Assembly (NCBI GenBank): GCA_009789175.1
Contig: CP046866.1
Span: 1,488,001-1,552,000 of the forward strand
DNA length: 64,000 bases
Direction of reading: 5' to 3'
Source of the DNA: Salinibaculum litoreum
GTDB lineage: Archaea > Halobacteriota > Halobacteria > Halobacteriales > Haloarculaceae
In this document: piece by piece, positions 43,753-52,292 of the stretch
Layout of the letters: every line of letters starts with the position of its first letter
Numbering within the stretch: position 1 is the stretch's first letter
Made by a program: the position numbers and the translations under genes
Notes under the pieces: model-generated
Told to the model about the DNA's origin: nothing
The model's database searches: none
What the model saw: only the letters and a program-made list of their open reading frames with translations

Positions 43753-44637
43753 ATGGCTCCCCCGGCGGCGGTCGGGCGCGTCGCTGTTTCAGTTCACTCC
43801 GCTCGCGTGCTGCCGCCAATGGACTCGGTAGCCGGCGGTCTGCTGGCGCTTCCGGCCGGTAACATCGCCGGCGATGTCGACCTCGTCCTCTTTCTCGTCG
43901 TGGGCGCTCTCGCGGGCGCACACTGTCTGGGTATGTGTGGCCCCCTGGTAACCACCTACGCCGACCGCATCACTGCGACCGGGGAACGCTCCCGTCGCGA
44001 GCGCGTGACAGCACGTGATGTCAGACAGCACGGCCTGTTCAACCTCGGCCGGACGGCCGGCTATACCGTCGTCGGCGGGCTCTTTGGTCTGGCGGGGAGC
44101 GTCGTGGTTGGGACCGCCGAGACCGTGGTTCCCATCACATCAGCCGTCCGCGGGGGCGTCGGGATTCTCGTCGGGGCGTTCATCGTCGCCGCAGGGCTTG
44201 GCTATCTCCTCGGCGGAAAGACGGCCGCGACGACGGCACAGGGTTTGCCCGGCCTCGACCGGGTGTTTGGTCGGGTGAGTGGCGTCCTCACCTCACAGGT
44301 CGACCGGCTGGCCGGGTCCCCTGCTATCGTCGGGCTTGGCACCGTCCACGCGCTGTTGCCGTGTCCGATTCTGTACCCGGCGTACCTCTATGCGTTCGCC
44401 ATCGGGGACCCAGTCAGGGGCGCGCTCGCGCTCGGTCTGCTCGGTGTCGGTACGATACCGACGCTGTTCGTCTACGGGCTGGCGCTGGGGTCGCTTTCGA
44501 CAGGCAACAGACGGCTGTTGCATCGTGCGATGGGCGTTGCCTTTCTCGCGCTGGGATATCTCCCCCTTGCCCACGGACTGATGTTGTTCGGCGTACAACT
44601 GCCCTATCCGGACGTGCCGTTTTACCAGCCACTATGA
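43753..44637 (+). CDS. Sulfite exporter TauE/SafE-like (UreH-type) membrane protein
   Basis: A 294-aa polytopic protein with about six helices. The signature AHCLGMCGPLVTTYA near residue 55 is the cysteine motif of DsbD/CcdA-like and TauE/SafE-annotated proteins that sit beside ccoI in bacteria and help load copper into cbb3-type oxidases. A second conserved stretch, LHALLPCPILYPAYL-like near residue 197, contains a further cysteine. It overlaps the P-type ATPase start by 4 bp. An alternative start at 43819 would remove a 22-residue segment without homology. Confidence 0.82.
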   Translation: MAPPAAVGRVAVSVHSARVLPPMDSVAGGLLALPAGNIAGDVDLVLFLVVGALAGAHCLGMCGPLVTTYADRITATGERSRRERVTARDVRQHGLFNLGRTAGYTVVGGLFGLAGSVVVGTAETVVPITSAVRGGVGILVGAFIVAAGLGYLLGGKTAATTAQGLPGLDRVFGRVSGVLTSQVDRLAGSPAIVGLGTVHALLPCPILYPAYLYAFAIGDPVRGALALGLLGVGTIPTLFVYGLALGSLSTGNRRLLHRAMGVAFLALGYLPLAHGLMLFGVQLPYPDVPFYQPL

Positions 44638-47027
44638 CCGGATGTACACTCTGTGACCTCGATTTGCCCGAGGAACCGATTACCGCCGAGGATGTCGAGG
44701 GGTCCTTTTGCTGTCAGGGTTGTCTGACCGTCGCGCGGTCACTGGAAGAGGTCCCCGAAGAGGCGACCGACCCCGAGTCGGTTCTGGATGCCGGCGCGGA
44801 CGACGCCGACGGCGAGGTGTCGTATCTCTCCGTCGACGGCATGCACTGCTCAACGTGTGAGCTATTCCTCGAATCCAGAGCCACCGACCACGACGGCATC
44901 GAGGCCGCCTCGGCCAGTTACGCGACGGACACGATGAAGGTCGTCTACGACGATGAACGCGTCACCGGGGAGAACCTCCCCGAAGTCGTCTCGGGGGCGG
45001 GCTACGAGGCACGCGAGCGCGATGTCGAGCGGTCACCGGAACCGGAGGACGCACAGGTCGCCCGCCTGCTCGCCGGCGGGGGCTTTCTCGGGATGATGGT
45101 GATGCTGTGGTACGCGCTGTTCGTCTACCCACAGCACTTCGGGTTCGAGCCAATCGTCGATTTCGGCACCTTCGGCCGGCTCTACCTGCTCGGACAGATA
45201 TGGCTGTTCACGACAGCGATACTCCTGTATACCGGCTTTCCGTTGCTCCGTGGGGCCTACGTCAGTCTCCGGGCCGGCCAGCCGAACATGGACCTCCTCG
45301 TGGCGCTTGCGGCGACCAGTGCCTACCTCTACAGTACCGCCGTCACGGTACTGGGCGGCATCGACGTGTACTTCGACGTGACAGTCGCCATCGTGCTGGT
45401 CGTGACCGCGGGCAACTACTACGAGGACCGCGTGAAGGCCTCGGCGGTGGGGCTGCTGGCGGACCTGACCGCCGACCAGGTCAGCGAGGCTCGAACGCGT
45501 GACGGCGAGACGCTTGCCGTCGAGGAAGTCACCCCGGGAACGGAACTGCTCGTGAGACCCGGGGAGCAAATCCCACTCGACGGAACCGTTATCGAGGGGG
45601 TCGCCGCCGTCGACGAGGCGCTGGTGACCGGCGAGTCCCTGCCGGTGACCCGACGGCCGGGCGACGAGGTGGTCGGGGGCAGCGTCGTCACGGACGAACC
45701 GCTCGTGGTCGAGGTGAGCGAGGAGGGGACGAGCACGCTCGACCGCATCGTCGGCTTGCTCTGGGAAGTCCAGAGCGCACGGCCCGGCGTCCAGCAACTG
45801 GCCGACAAACTGGCGACCATTTTCGTCCCGCTGGTGACGCTCGTGGCGCTGCTGGCTGCGGCCGGGACCGTCGCCCTGGGCGGCGGTCCCACGAGTGCGC
45901 TGCTGGTCGGGCTGACGGTTCTCATCGTCTCCTGCCCGTGTGCGCTCGGGCTGGCGACCCCGCTTGCCGTCGCCGCCGGCGTCGGGCGGGCCGCCGAGGA
46001 CGGTATCGTCGTCGCCTCCGAGACGGCCTTCGAGACGCTCCCGGAGACGGACGTGGTCGCCCTCGACAAGACCGGGACGCTGACCGAAGGCGAGATGACC
46101 GTCACCGATGTGGACGGAACCGAAAAAGTGCTCGCACGCGCGAGTGCGCTCGAACGGTACGACAGACACCCCGTTGCCGACGCCATCGTCGCCCACGCCA
46201 GCACAGTCGGCGTGGACAGTGCCAGTATCGACGGCGCGCCAGCCACCGATGGCGGCACAGAGATTGCGGACCGGGAGACAACCGCCGACGAGCAGCCAGT
46301 CAGCGTCGAAACCAAGGGCGTCTCGGGAACTGTGGCTGGCGACGAGACGCTGGTCGGTCACCCTGACCTCTTCGAGAAGCGTGGCTGGACAGTTCCACAG
46401 CGCTACCGCGAACGGGCACGGGAAGCAGCCGCAAGCGGTGCCATCCCCGTACTCGTGGGATGGAGCGGGCGCTGCCAGGGTTGCATCGTCGTCGACGACC
46501 AACCCAGGGACGACTGGGACACAGTCGTCGAGGAGATAGCTGGCGAAGACCGGGACGTGGTCGTTCTCACGGGCGATGATAGCAGCGCAGTCGAGAGCTT
46601 CGAGGACCACCCCGCAGTCGACGAGGTGTTCGCCGGCCTCCCGCCCGACGGGAAGGTGGCGGCAATCGAGCGCCTGCGCGAGCGTGGGCGGGTGACGATG
46701 GTCGGCGACGGAGCCAACGACGCACCAGCCCTCGCGGCCGCCGACGCCGGCATCGCCATCGCACAGGGGCGCAAGCTTGCAGCGGACGCTGCCGACGCTG
46801 TCGTGACGACTGGTCGGCTGGGTGCCGTGTCGACGACATTCGACGTGGCGACGGCAACCAGGCGACGGGTCCGACAGAACCTCGGGTGGGCGTTTGGCTA
46901 CAACCTCGTCGCGATTCCCCTCGCCGCGACGGGACTGTTGAACCCGCTGTTTGCCGCCCTCGCGATGGGAACGAGCAGCGCGCTCGTCGTCATCAACTCC
47001 AGCCGGACCGTCGTTCCCAATGACTGA
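44634..47027 (+). CDS. Copper-translocating P-type ATPase (CtpA/CcoI type)
   Basis: A 797-aa P1B-type ATPase. It starts with a cysteine-rich metal domain (CTLCDLDLPEE...SFCCQGC) typical of CcoI/CtpA ATPases, then a heavy-metal-associated domain with GMHCSTC. Membrane motif SCPCALGLATP, phosphorylation motif DKTGTLTEGEMT, TGES, the HP dipeptide in RYDRHPVADAI and hinge GDGANDAPALAAAD are all intact. The family moves Cu(I) outwards to supply oxidase maturation rather than only for detoxification. Clustering with ba3 oxidase and the SafE-like gene supports that role. Confidence 0.9.
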   Translation: MTGCTLCDLDLPEEPITAEDVEGSFCCQGCLTVARSLEEVPEEATDPESVLDAGADDADGEVSYLSVDGMHCSTCELFLESRATDHDGIEAASASYATDTMKVVYDDERVTGENLPEVVSGAGYEARERDVERSPEPEDAQVARLLAGGGFLGMMVMLWYALFVYPQHFGFEPIVDFGTFGRLYLLGQIWLFTTAILLYTGFPLLRGAYVSLRAGQPNMDLLVALAATSAYLYSTAVTVLGGIDVYFDVTVAIVLVVTAGNYYEDRVKASAVGLLADLTADQVSEARTRDGETLAVEEVTPGTELLVRPGEQIPLDGTVIEGVAAVDEALVTGESLPVTRRPGDEVVGGSVVTDEPLVVEVSEEGTSTLDRIVGLLWEVQSARPGVQQLADKLATIFVPLVTLVALLAAAGTVALGGGPTSALLVGLTVLIVSCPCALGLATPLAVAAGVGRAAEDGIVVASETAFETLPETDVVALDKTGTLTEGEMTVTDVDGTEKVLARASALERYDRHPVADAIVAHASTVGVDSASIDGAPATDGGTEIADRETTADEQPVSVETKGVSGTVAGDETLVGHPDLFEKRGWTVPQRYRERAREAAASGAIPVLVGWSGRCQGCIVVDDQPRDDWDTVVEEIAGEDRDVVVLTGDDSSAVESFEDHPAVDEVFAGLPPDGKVAAIERLRERGRVTMVGDGANDAPALAAADAGIAIAQGRKLAADAADAVVTTGRLGAVSTTFDVATATRRRVRQNLGWAFGYNLVAIPLAATGLLNPLFAALAMGTSSALVVINSSRTVVPND

Positions 47028-47071
47028 AAATTCGAGTATTCGTTTTTACTATGTCTTACATCTCCTCTGGT

Positions 47072-47308
47072 ATGTCCCACCACAGAGGCCCGTGGGAGAA
47101 CGACAGTAAAGGCCCAGCAGAAACGTTTCTCGATTACGTGAGCCGTGCGGGTATCGCTATCACTGCCTTGCTCGTCGCAGCAGTGGTAGTCGGCCTGCTC
47201 GCAGTCGTCCTCCCGGCGACTGAGGCGATTGCGACAGTCGTTTTCACCGGTCTGCTCGTCGCCGTCGTCGGCTACGTCTACCGGCTATCGAACCAGCGCG
47301 CAGTCTGA
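47072..47308 (+). CDS. Small two-helix membrane protein upstream of a cyclase-like gene
   Basis: A 78-aa protein (MSHHRGP start) with two hydrophobic helices around residues 30-75 and a basic C-terminus. An ATG at 47051 in frame is also possible, but the TTTTTACT at about 47043-47050 serves better as a TATA for the later start. It is separated by 9 bp from the cyclase-like gene and probably co-transcribed. No family recognised. Confidence 0.6.
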   Translation: MSHHRGPWENDSKGPAETFLDYVSRAGIAITALLVAAVVVGLLAVVLPATEAIATVVFTGLLVAVVGYVYRLSNQRAV

Positions 47309-47317
47309 GACAGCCGC

Positions 47318-47713
47318 GTGAGCGAGGCGGGCATTTTAGGCCAGTTGCGACCCAACGAGCAGGGTGTGTTACCAGACATCACTGTCTTCGGTCCGTACAC
47401 ATACCTCGTGACCGAACTGTTCTGGGGCTCGCTTGCAGTGACACTCGTTGCGTACGCTGGCGCGTGGCGGGAAGCCGCACGAACCGTGGCCCTGGTCTAT
47501 CTACCGGCGTACATCTGGGACTGGTATACGCTGACTGTCGGCGTCTTCGCTATCCCGATGCGAACCGGCGTCGAACTGCTTGGCATCCCCATCGAGGAAC
47601 ACATCTTCATGGTGGTCGTCCCGACGATGGTCATCGGCACCCACGAGACGCTCCGAAAACTCGACAGCGAGGGGCACCTGCCGGCGGTACTCACGATGGA
47701 AGACGGAGAGTAG
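47318..47713 (+). CDS. Single lycopene-cyclase-domain protein
   Basis: A 131-aa membrane protein with about three helices. The segment GIPIEEHIFMVVVPTMVIG matches the PxEE(H/F)xFF-type signature of the CrtYcd/CrtYcYd lycopene cyclases, and LVYLPAYIWDWYTLTVGVF matches the preceding helix. Typical haloarchaeal lycopene cyclase is a fused two-domain protein of about 270 aa; this is a single half, like the heterodimeric cyclase subunits of some bacteria. It starts with GTG. No crt genes are nearby, so its substrate may be a different isoprenoid or it may be a relic. Confidence 0.62.
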   Translation: MSEAGILGQLRPNEQGVLPDITVFGPYTYLVTELFWGSLAVTLVAYAGAWREAARTVALVYLPAYIWDWYTLTVGVFAIPMRTGVELLGIPIEEHIFMVVVPTMVIGTHETLRKLDSEGHLPAVLTMEDGE

Positions 47714-47790
47714 AGCAGGCTATAGCCATTATACCCGCTATATAGTACTCTGAGCAACGTTGAAGTGGCGAGGAGTGAGATGTGTACTCG

Positions 47791-48282
47791 ATGACACCCA
47801 ATCAGCCACCGGCAGTCGAGCTGTATGTCAGGTCACTCTCCTCGCGGACCTGTCGAACCGAGCGCGTCATCGAGCAGTTGCGCCAGCTCGATGCCGACGG
47901 TGAACTGTCGGACCTGGCTGTCACCGTCTGGGGGGACGGAGTCGACCTCTCGTCGACGGCTATCGAGACACCGCGAGGGCAAGCAATTCTCGACACCGTC
48001 GAGGAATTCCGGACGTGGGCCGAAGGCAGAGACCACTCGGTCGAGCCCTTCTTCCAGCGCCAGAAGGCACAGTCGACGATGACCGGCAAGACCCACGCCA
48101 CGTTGCAGTTACCCTCGATGATGCTGGCCGAATACGCTGGCGACCAGCTCATCCGGGTCACCCCCCACGAGGAGAACGGCACCGTCTGGACGGTCAGCGA
48201 CCGGGTCGAAAGACTCGCGACCGACATCGAGGAGACGCCTGAAAGTCGGACTGTCAAACCAGAGGGCCCCGGACCGGCCTGA
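47791..48282 (+). CDS. Conserved haloarchaeal HTH-type protein
   Basis: A 163-aa protein beginning MTPNQPPAVELYVRSLSSRTCRTERVIEQLRQLDADGEL. The N-terminal helices around RTERVIEQLRQL resemble a winged-helix/HTH half, and TVWGDGV plus KTHATLQLPSMMLAEY are conserved blocks of a haloarchaeal family of unknown role. An ATG three codons earlier is possible, but the TATA-like TTGAAGTGG at 47760-47768 sits about 25-30 bp before 47791, supporting the later start. Function unknown; probably regulatory. Confidence 0.6.
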   Translation: MTPNQPPAVELYVRSLSSRTCRTERVIEQLRQLDADGELSDLAVTVWGDGVDLSSTAIETPRGQAILDTVEEFRTWAEGRDHSVEPFFQRQKAQSTMTGKTHATLQLPSMMLAEYAGDQLIRVTPHEENGTVWTVSDRVERLATDIEETPESRTVKPEGPGPA

Positions 48283-48368
48283 GACTGGGACAGCGAGTAC
48301 GAAAGAGTCGTCTGCACGAAGACACTGGCTCGGGCAAGTACCGGGCGGGACTTTCGTTCCCGAGCGCT

Positions 48369-48788
48369 TCAGGCCGTGGCCGCGGCGAGGTCTTCGAGAT
48401 AGTCGAACTGGGCGTTCAGTTCCTTCTTGCGCTGGCGGCGGATGATTGTCCCATCGAGAATCGACCCGACGAGGCTCACGTCCAGCGCGAAATCCGTCGT
48501 CGCCGTGACCGTTACGGTGCCGTCGCCCTCCTCCAGCGTGTATCTGGTGACCATCGACTCGAAGATGCCCTCGACCTGCTCGTATGCGAGGACCGAGTCG
48601 CTGTCGATGACCCGCAGGTCCAGTTCGATAGTCAGCAGGCCGACGTGGTTGGCAATCGAGACCGCATCGCCGTCGACGACCACATCGTCGAAGCCCGCCG
48701 CCTCGATGAACGGCCCCAAATCGAGCATTGCCTCCCGGACCTGGTCGGCCTCGCCCTCGAACGAGCGACTTACCGATACCGTTTCCAT
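48369..48788 (-). CDS. SRPBCC-fold (START-like) protein
   Basis: A 139-aa protein of the Bet v1/SRPBCC helix-grip superfamily. It begins with METVSVSRSFEGEADQVREAM, the strand-helix opening typical of this fold, and has the central beta pattern VTVTATTDFALDVSLVGSILDG and the long final helix RRQRKKELNAQFDYLEDLA that lines the cavity. The fold binds small hydrophobic ligands. The gene is divergent from the HTH regulator gene at 48914 across a 125-bp region with three matching palindromes, so it is probably that regulator's target or effector partner. Confidence 0.75.
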   Translation of the reverse strand: METVSVSRSFEGEADQVREAMLDLGPFIEAAGFDDVVVDGDAVSIANHVGLLTIELDLRVIDSDSVLAYEQVEGIFESMVTRYTLEEGDGTVTVTATTDFALDVSLVGSILDGTIIRRQRKKELNAQFDYLEDLAAATA

Positions 48789-48823
48789 GCTCGTCCTACG
48801 CACATCCAACTGAAGTGGATGTC

Positions 48824-48915
48824 GACGAACGTGTTCGTCTGATTTCGGCGGAGGTTCTATACGTCGAACATGTTCGGGAACACTGATTGCCCTCGGGACG
48901 AATATATTCGAATAT
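48824..48915. promoter_or_regulatory. Three related palindromic operators between the SRPBCC and HTH genes
   Basis: Site 1 at 48824-48839: GACGAAC/GTTCGTC, 7-bp arms with a 2-nt spacer. Site 2 at 48865-48876: CGAACATGTTCG, a perfect 12-bp palindrome. Site 3 at 48899-48910: CGAATATATTCG, also perfect, with a further palindrome ATATTCGAATAT (48904-48915) overlapping it. Shared consensus CGAA(C/T)N2(A/G)TTCG, centres 39 and 34 bp apart. Site 3 overlaps the ATG at 48914 and could double as a TATA-like element. The pattern implies a dimeric regulator binding cooperatively and controlling both divergent genes. Confidence 0.72.
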
Positions 48916-49564
48916 GCCACAGGCAAAGCTTCGACTCACGCTGCCGGAAGAGGTGTGGGTCGGGGAAGTGACCCGGTCGTTCCCCGACGCGACGATACGG
49001 ATTCTCGCAGCGCTGTCGGACGAAGGGGCAGGTGTCGGGCTGGCCGAAATCTCAGCGCCGGACCCACGGGAGGTCGTCCGGGCGATGAAAGCAGCGGAGG
49101 ACGTGACGGGCATCGAGACGCTCAAATACAGCGAAGACGAGGTGTTGGTGCAGTTCGAGACCACCATGCCGTTGCTGTTGTTACCGGCGCGTGACTCGGG
49201 TGTCCCCCTGGAGATGCCCTTCGAGATTCAGGACGGGACGGCCGTCTGGGAGGTGACAGCGCCGAGTGACCGGCTGTCCGAACTCGGGACACAACTGGAA
49301 GCGTTCGATATCTCCTTCACGGTCGACTACGTCCAACAGCGTCTCGACCAGGAACAGCTCGTGACCGACCGACAACGGCGTATTATCCTCCAGGCCATCG
49401 AGGAGGGCTACTACGACACGCCACGGACCTGCTCGCTGACGGAACTCGCGGACACCGTGGATATCGCCAAATCGACCGCAAGCGAGACGCTTCACCGTGC
49501 CGAGGAGAAAATCGTCAAACACTTCGCCGAGCAACTCGCCAGCGACCCGACTGACCGAGTCTAG
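48914..49564 (+). CDS. Bat-like helix-turn-helix transcription regulator
   Basis: A 216-aa haloarchaeal regulator. The N-terminal half (PQAKLRLTLPEEVWVGEVTRSFPDATIRILAAL) is the conserved sensor-like domain of the bacterioopsin-activator-like group; the C-terminal HTH_10-type domain is near residues 150-205 (TELADTVDIAKSTASETLHRAEEKIVKHF). It reads towards the Pit transporter and overlaps its stop by 4 bp in convergent orientation. Palindromes at its start suggest autoregulation. The signal it senses is unknown. Confidence 0.85.
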   Translation: MPQAKLRLTLPEEVWVGEVTRSFPDATIRILAALSDEGAGVGLAEISAPDPREVVRAMKAAEDVTGIETLKYSEDEVLVQFETTMPLLLLPARDSGVPLEMPFEIQDGTAVWEVTAPSDRLSELGTQLEAFDISFTVDYVQQRLDQEQLVTDRQRRIILQAIEEGYYDTPRTCSLTELADTVDIAKSTASETLHRAEEKIVKHFAEQLASDPTDRV

Positions 49565-50736
49565 AGGCCAAACAGGGGGACAAAGCGGAAGGTCAGATAG
49601 GCCGAGACGGTCGCCAGCACCGGCACGAGGTTTTGCATCAACACGACGCGTGCCGTCGTCGAGGGATTAAACAGTTCGCTGGCAGCCGGCAGGTCTTCGG
49701 GGTCTTCCTCTCCGATGTCGGGGATGTCTTCACCTCCTTCGTCAGTGGCCAGTGCGCCGGGAGACATCGCTGTCTCCTGGCCGCGGACACCTTCGGCGAC
49801 GGTGGTCGTCCGGGTCGCACGCCCCCAGCCCAGTCCGACGATGCTCATCGTCGCAATGATGACGAAACTCGCGGGAATGCCGATAGCAGAGAGCAGGGTC
49901 ACGATAGTCGCAGACACCGTCGCAACGACGATTGCAGCGGTCAGCGGTAGCTGTGTGAGGTCACTGCCAAGCGTATCCAGCGTCCGGCGGGCGATGGTGA
50001 GCGCACCGACGGCGACGGCAGCGGACCCGAACATGATGCCGATGTTCATCCCGAGGTCGCCGCTGCCGACCAGTGGCGCGATGGCGTTAGCGATGTTCGA
50101 TGTCCCCGCTGAGAAGGCCATCAGACAGCCGATGACGACGACGATGGACGTTCCGACCAGTTCGCGACTTGTGGTGTTTGGCCCCATTGCTGGTCGGGGG
50201 ATAGCTCCGCTACGGTCGAGTATGAGGAGCGGACCCTCGCTCTGTGCGAGCGCGACCCGGCGGTTGAGCCGTGCATAGAAGTACCGCCCGACGACGCCGG
50301 ACACCCAGAACGCGAGGATAGGGGCCACAATCCACCACGTCATAATCTCGCCCATCACGGCCCAATCCAGCGCGCCGCCGGCCAGCCCCAGTCCAGCGAT
50401 GGCCCCCACAGCGGTCATCGAGGTAGATGCAGGGACGCCGACGTAGTTCCCGAGAAAGAGCGCGCCACCGATGAAAAACAGGACGGTGACGTTGGCCTCC
50501 AGTGAGAAGACGGCCGTGCTGGTGACGAGTTCCGTCCCGAGCGTGTCGACGACGCGGCGGCCGACCGTCCACGCACCGAGGAAGAAGAATATCGCCATCA
50601 AACTTCCGGCAGTAATCTTCGACAGCGTGCCCGCCCCGACGGCTGGACCGAAGGCTGGACCCGTGTTCGCGCCGCCGATGTTGAAGCCGACGAACGCAGC
50701 GATAACGAGACCAACGATGAGGAGGACTTCAGTCAC
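49561..50736 (-). CDS. pit: Inorganic phosphate permease, Pit/Pho4 family
   Basis: A 391-aa low-affinity phosphate transporter with about ten helices. The duplicated GANDxxN-like family motif is present in modified form: FNIGGANTGPAFGPAVGAG near the N-terminus and FSAGTSNIANAIAPLVG in the second half. The replacement of the usual aspartate (GAND) by other residues is seen in the archaeal branch. An acidic cytosolic loop (DEGGEDIPDIGEEDPEDLP) separates the halves. GTG start at 50736, with a minus-strand TATA CATTTAATTC around 50767-50761 giving a leaderless mRNA. It complements the two high-affinity Pst systems at 13.9-24.7 kb. Confidence 0.85.
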   Translation of the reverse strand: MTEVLLIVGLVIAAFVGFNIGGANTGPAFGPAVGAGTLSKITAGSLMAIFFFLGAWTVGRRVVDTLGTELVTSTAVFSLEANVTVLFFIGGALFLGNYVGVPASTSMTAVGAIAGLGLAGGALDWAVMGEIMTWWIVAPILAFWVSGVVGRYFYARLNRRVALAQSEGPLLILDRSGAIPRPAMGPNTTSRELVGTSIVVVIGCLMAFSAGTSNIANAIAPLVGSGDLGMNIGIMFGSAAVAVGALTIARRTLDTLGSDLTQLPLTAAIVVATVSATIVTLLSAIGIPASFVIIATMSIVGLGWGRATRTTTVAEGVRGQETAMSPGALATDEGGEDIPDIGEEDPEDLPAASELFNPSTTARVVLMQNLVPVLATVSAYLTFRFVPLFGL

Positions 50737-50760
50737 AGTTCCTGAAATGACCGGCGGCGA

Positions 50761-50767
50761 ATTAAAT
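50761..50767 (-). promoter_or_regulatory. TATA box of the Pit gene
   Basis: Minus-strand ATTTAAT lies 25-31 bp before the GTG at 50736. No palindrome like those at 48824-48915 is present in this 107-bp divergent region, so Pit is probably not controlled by the same operator type. Confidence 0.6.
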
Positions 50768-50843
50768 GCCCGCCTTTTGGGTTGCAGTTACTCGGGGCAG
50801 TAGATAGCTACCGCGGGAGCGTGATGACGGACCGTATCAGTGA

Positions 50844-52256
50844 GTGACAGCCACAGAACGCTTTTTGGAATCCGGATATTCAGCCCCGGACGTGTGGGCC
50901 CGGACTCCATTGCGGCGACACCGCGAGCGTGGGATTTCCCCAGTCATCGGTGTCGTCATTCTCGTCGCGATTACCGTATTGCTAGTCGCGATTGGTGGAG
51001 TGTTCTTTTTGAACCTGACAGATAACCCGACGCCGGCCCCCGAATCCTCCTTCGAGTTCGAGTACGACGAGGACACGAATGAAGTGACAGTAACAGTCGA
51101 AGCTGGCGGCCCCTTCACTGATACGAACACGGACCAGTTGGTCGTGGTCGTGGACAGCGGGAACGGCAACAGGCGCGCAGTGTGGGCCGATTCCGGTGGG
51201 AGTGTCGTCGACCTGACCAGTGGGAAACTGAGCTCCGGTCAGTCCATTACCATCGACGACGACGCCGGCAGCGACACTGGTGACAAAACGCTCTCGTTCG
51301 AACTCGAAGCGGGCGACGAGATTAGCGTCGTCTGGCTTTCGCCCGACGACGACACCACCGCACGGCTGGCGAGCGATACCGTACCGTCACTGGAGGAAGA
51401 TGCCGTCGCGCCGTTCGACCAGCCTGGCGGCATCACGACAGTCGACGATGGCGCAGCCGGCGATGGTGGGGCGAGTGTCGGAGTCGGACCAGGGAGTGCG
51501 GAAGTGCTCGGAAACACCGGCGATATCGACGGCGATGGGCGGACGGAACTCCCATACGTCGACAGTAGCGGCAATCTGCAAGTCAACGACAGCAGTGGCC
51601 AGACCGAGACGCTGGTCGATGCCAGTAGCGTCTCACAGGGTGACCCAGAGACGACGAACAGCCTGATGGCGACTGGCACCTGGAACGGAAGCGACACCGC
51701 TGTCTTCTACGCGGACGACAGCCGGAACGCCATCTATCGGGTGAGTCCAGGGGGGTCGCCCACGGAAGTCACGAGCGGTGACGGGAGTTCCAACGGTATC
51801 CAGAGCGTGCTCGGGTTCGGGGACATCGATGGCGACGGGACCGACGAACTGGTCTTTGCCGACGACTCCCAGAACGTCCAGTACCTGGACCCGGATGGGA
51901 CGAAATCGGGGAACATCTTCACCTCGACGGGCAACAACAACGGCATCGGAAATGGCCCGCTACCCGACCCCGACGGTGACGGGACCGACGAGGCAGTCGT
52001 CGTCACAGGGAGCAACGAAGTTGCCCTGGTCGATACCGGCGGCCTCGATGCAACCCTGACGAGCGGCGGGGCAGCCAAATCACCGGCAACCGCCGCCGAT
52101 GTCGACGACGACGGTAGTCTGGAAATCGTCTTCGTGGACGCCAGCGAGACGGTCAAATACGTCGATGACGTGAGCGGGTCGAACACCGAAAAACCCCTCG
52201 AAGATGAAGACGGTAACGCCGTCACTGCCGACGACGAGACAGGCGTCGTCTCGTGA
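50844..52256 (+). CDS. Type IV pilin fused to an FG-GAP/VCBS repeat domain
   Basis: A 470-aa surface protein. The archaeal prepilin signal RERG followed by ISPVIGVVILVAITVLLVAIGG (cleavage after Gly30 from the GTG at 50844, or after a 14-residue leader from a GTG at 50892) is that of class III pilins processed by PibD. A DUF1628-type pilin domain reaches about residue 170. The second half has at least four FG-GAP-like calcium motifs (DIDGDGRTEL, DIDGDGTDEL, DPDGDGTDEA, DVDDDGSLEI), forming a partial beta-propeller. The fusion suggests a pilus-tip or cell-surface adhesin. The start is uncertain. Confidence 0.8.
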   Translation: MTATERFLESGYSAPDVWARTPLRRHRERGISPVIGVVILVAITVLLVAIGGVFFLNLTDNPTPAPESSFEFEYDEDTNEVTVTVEAGGPFTDTNTDQLVVVVDSGNGNRRAVWADSGGSVVDLTSGKLSSGQSITIDDDAGSDTGDKTLSFELEAGDEISVVWLSPDDDTTARLASDTVPSLEEDAVAPFDQPGGITTVDDGAAGDGGASVGVGPGSAEVLGNTGDIDGDGRTELPYVDSSGNLQVNDSSGQTETLVDASSVSQGDPETTNSLMATGTWNGSDTAVFYADDSRNAIYRVSPGGSPTEVTSGDGSSNGIQSVLGFGDIDGDGTDELVFADDSQNVQYLDPDGTKSGNIFTSTGNNNGIGNGPLPDPDGDGTDEAVVVTGSNEVALVDTGGLDATLTSGGAAKSPATAADVDDDGSLEIVFVDASETVKYVDDVSGSNTEKPLEDEDGNAVTADDETGVVS

Positions 52257-52292
52257 GACAAAGGTTTTCTCCGTGCCGGCCACAGCGGGCGT

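Noticed and set aside
45033-46610. 525-codon antisense frame within the P-type ATPase
   Set aside because: Histidine/aspartate-rich shadow of the ATPase gene; no family.
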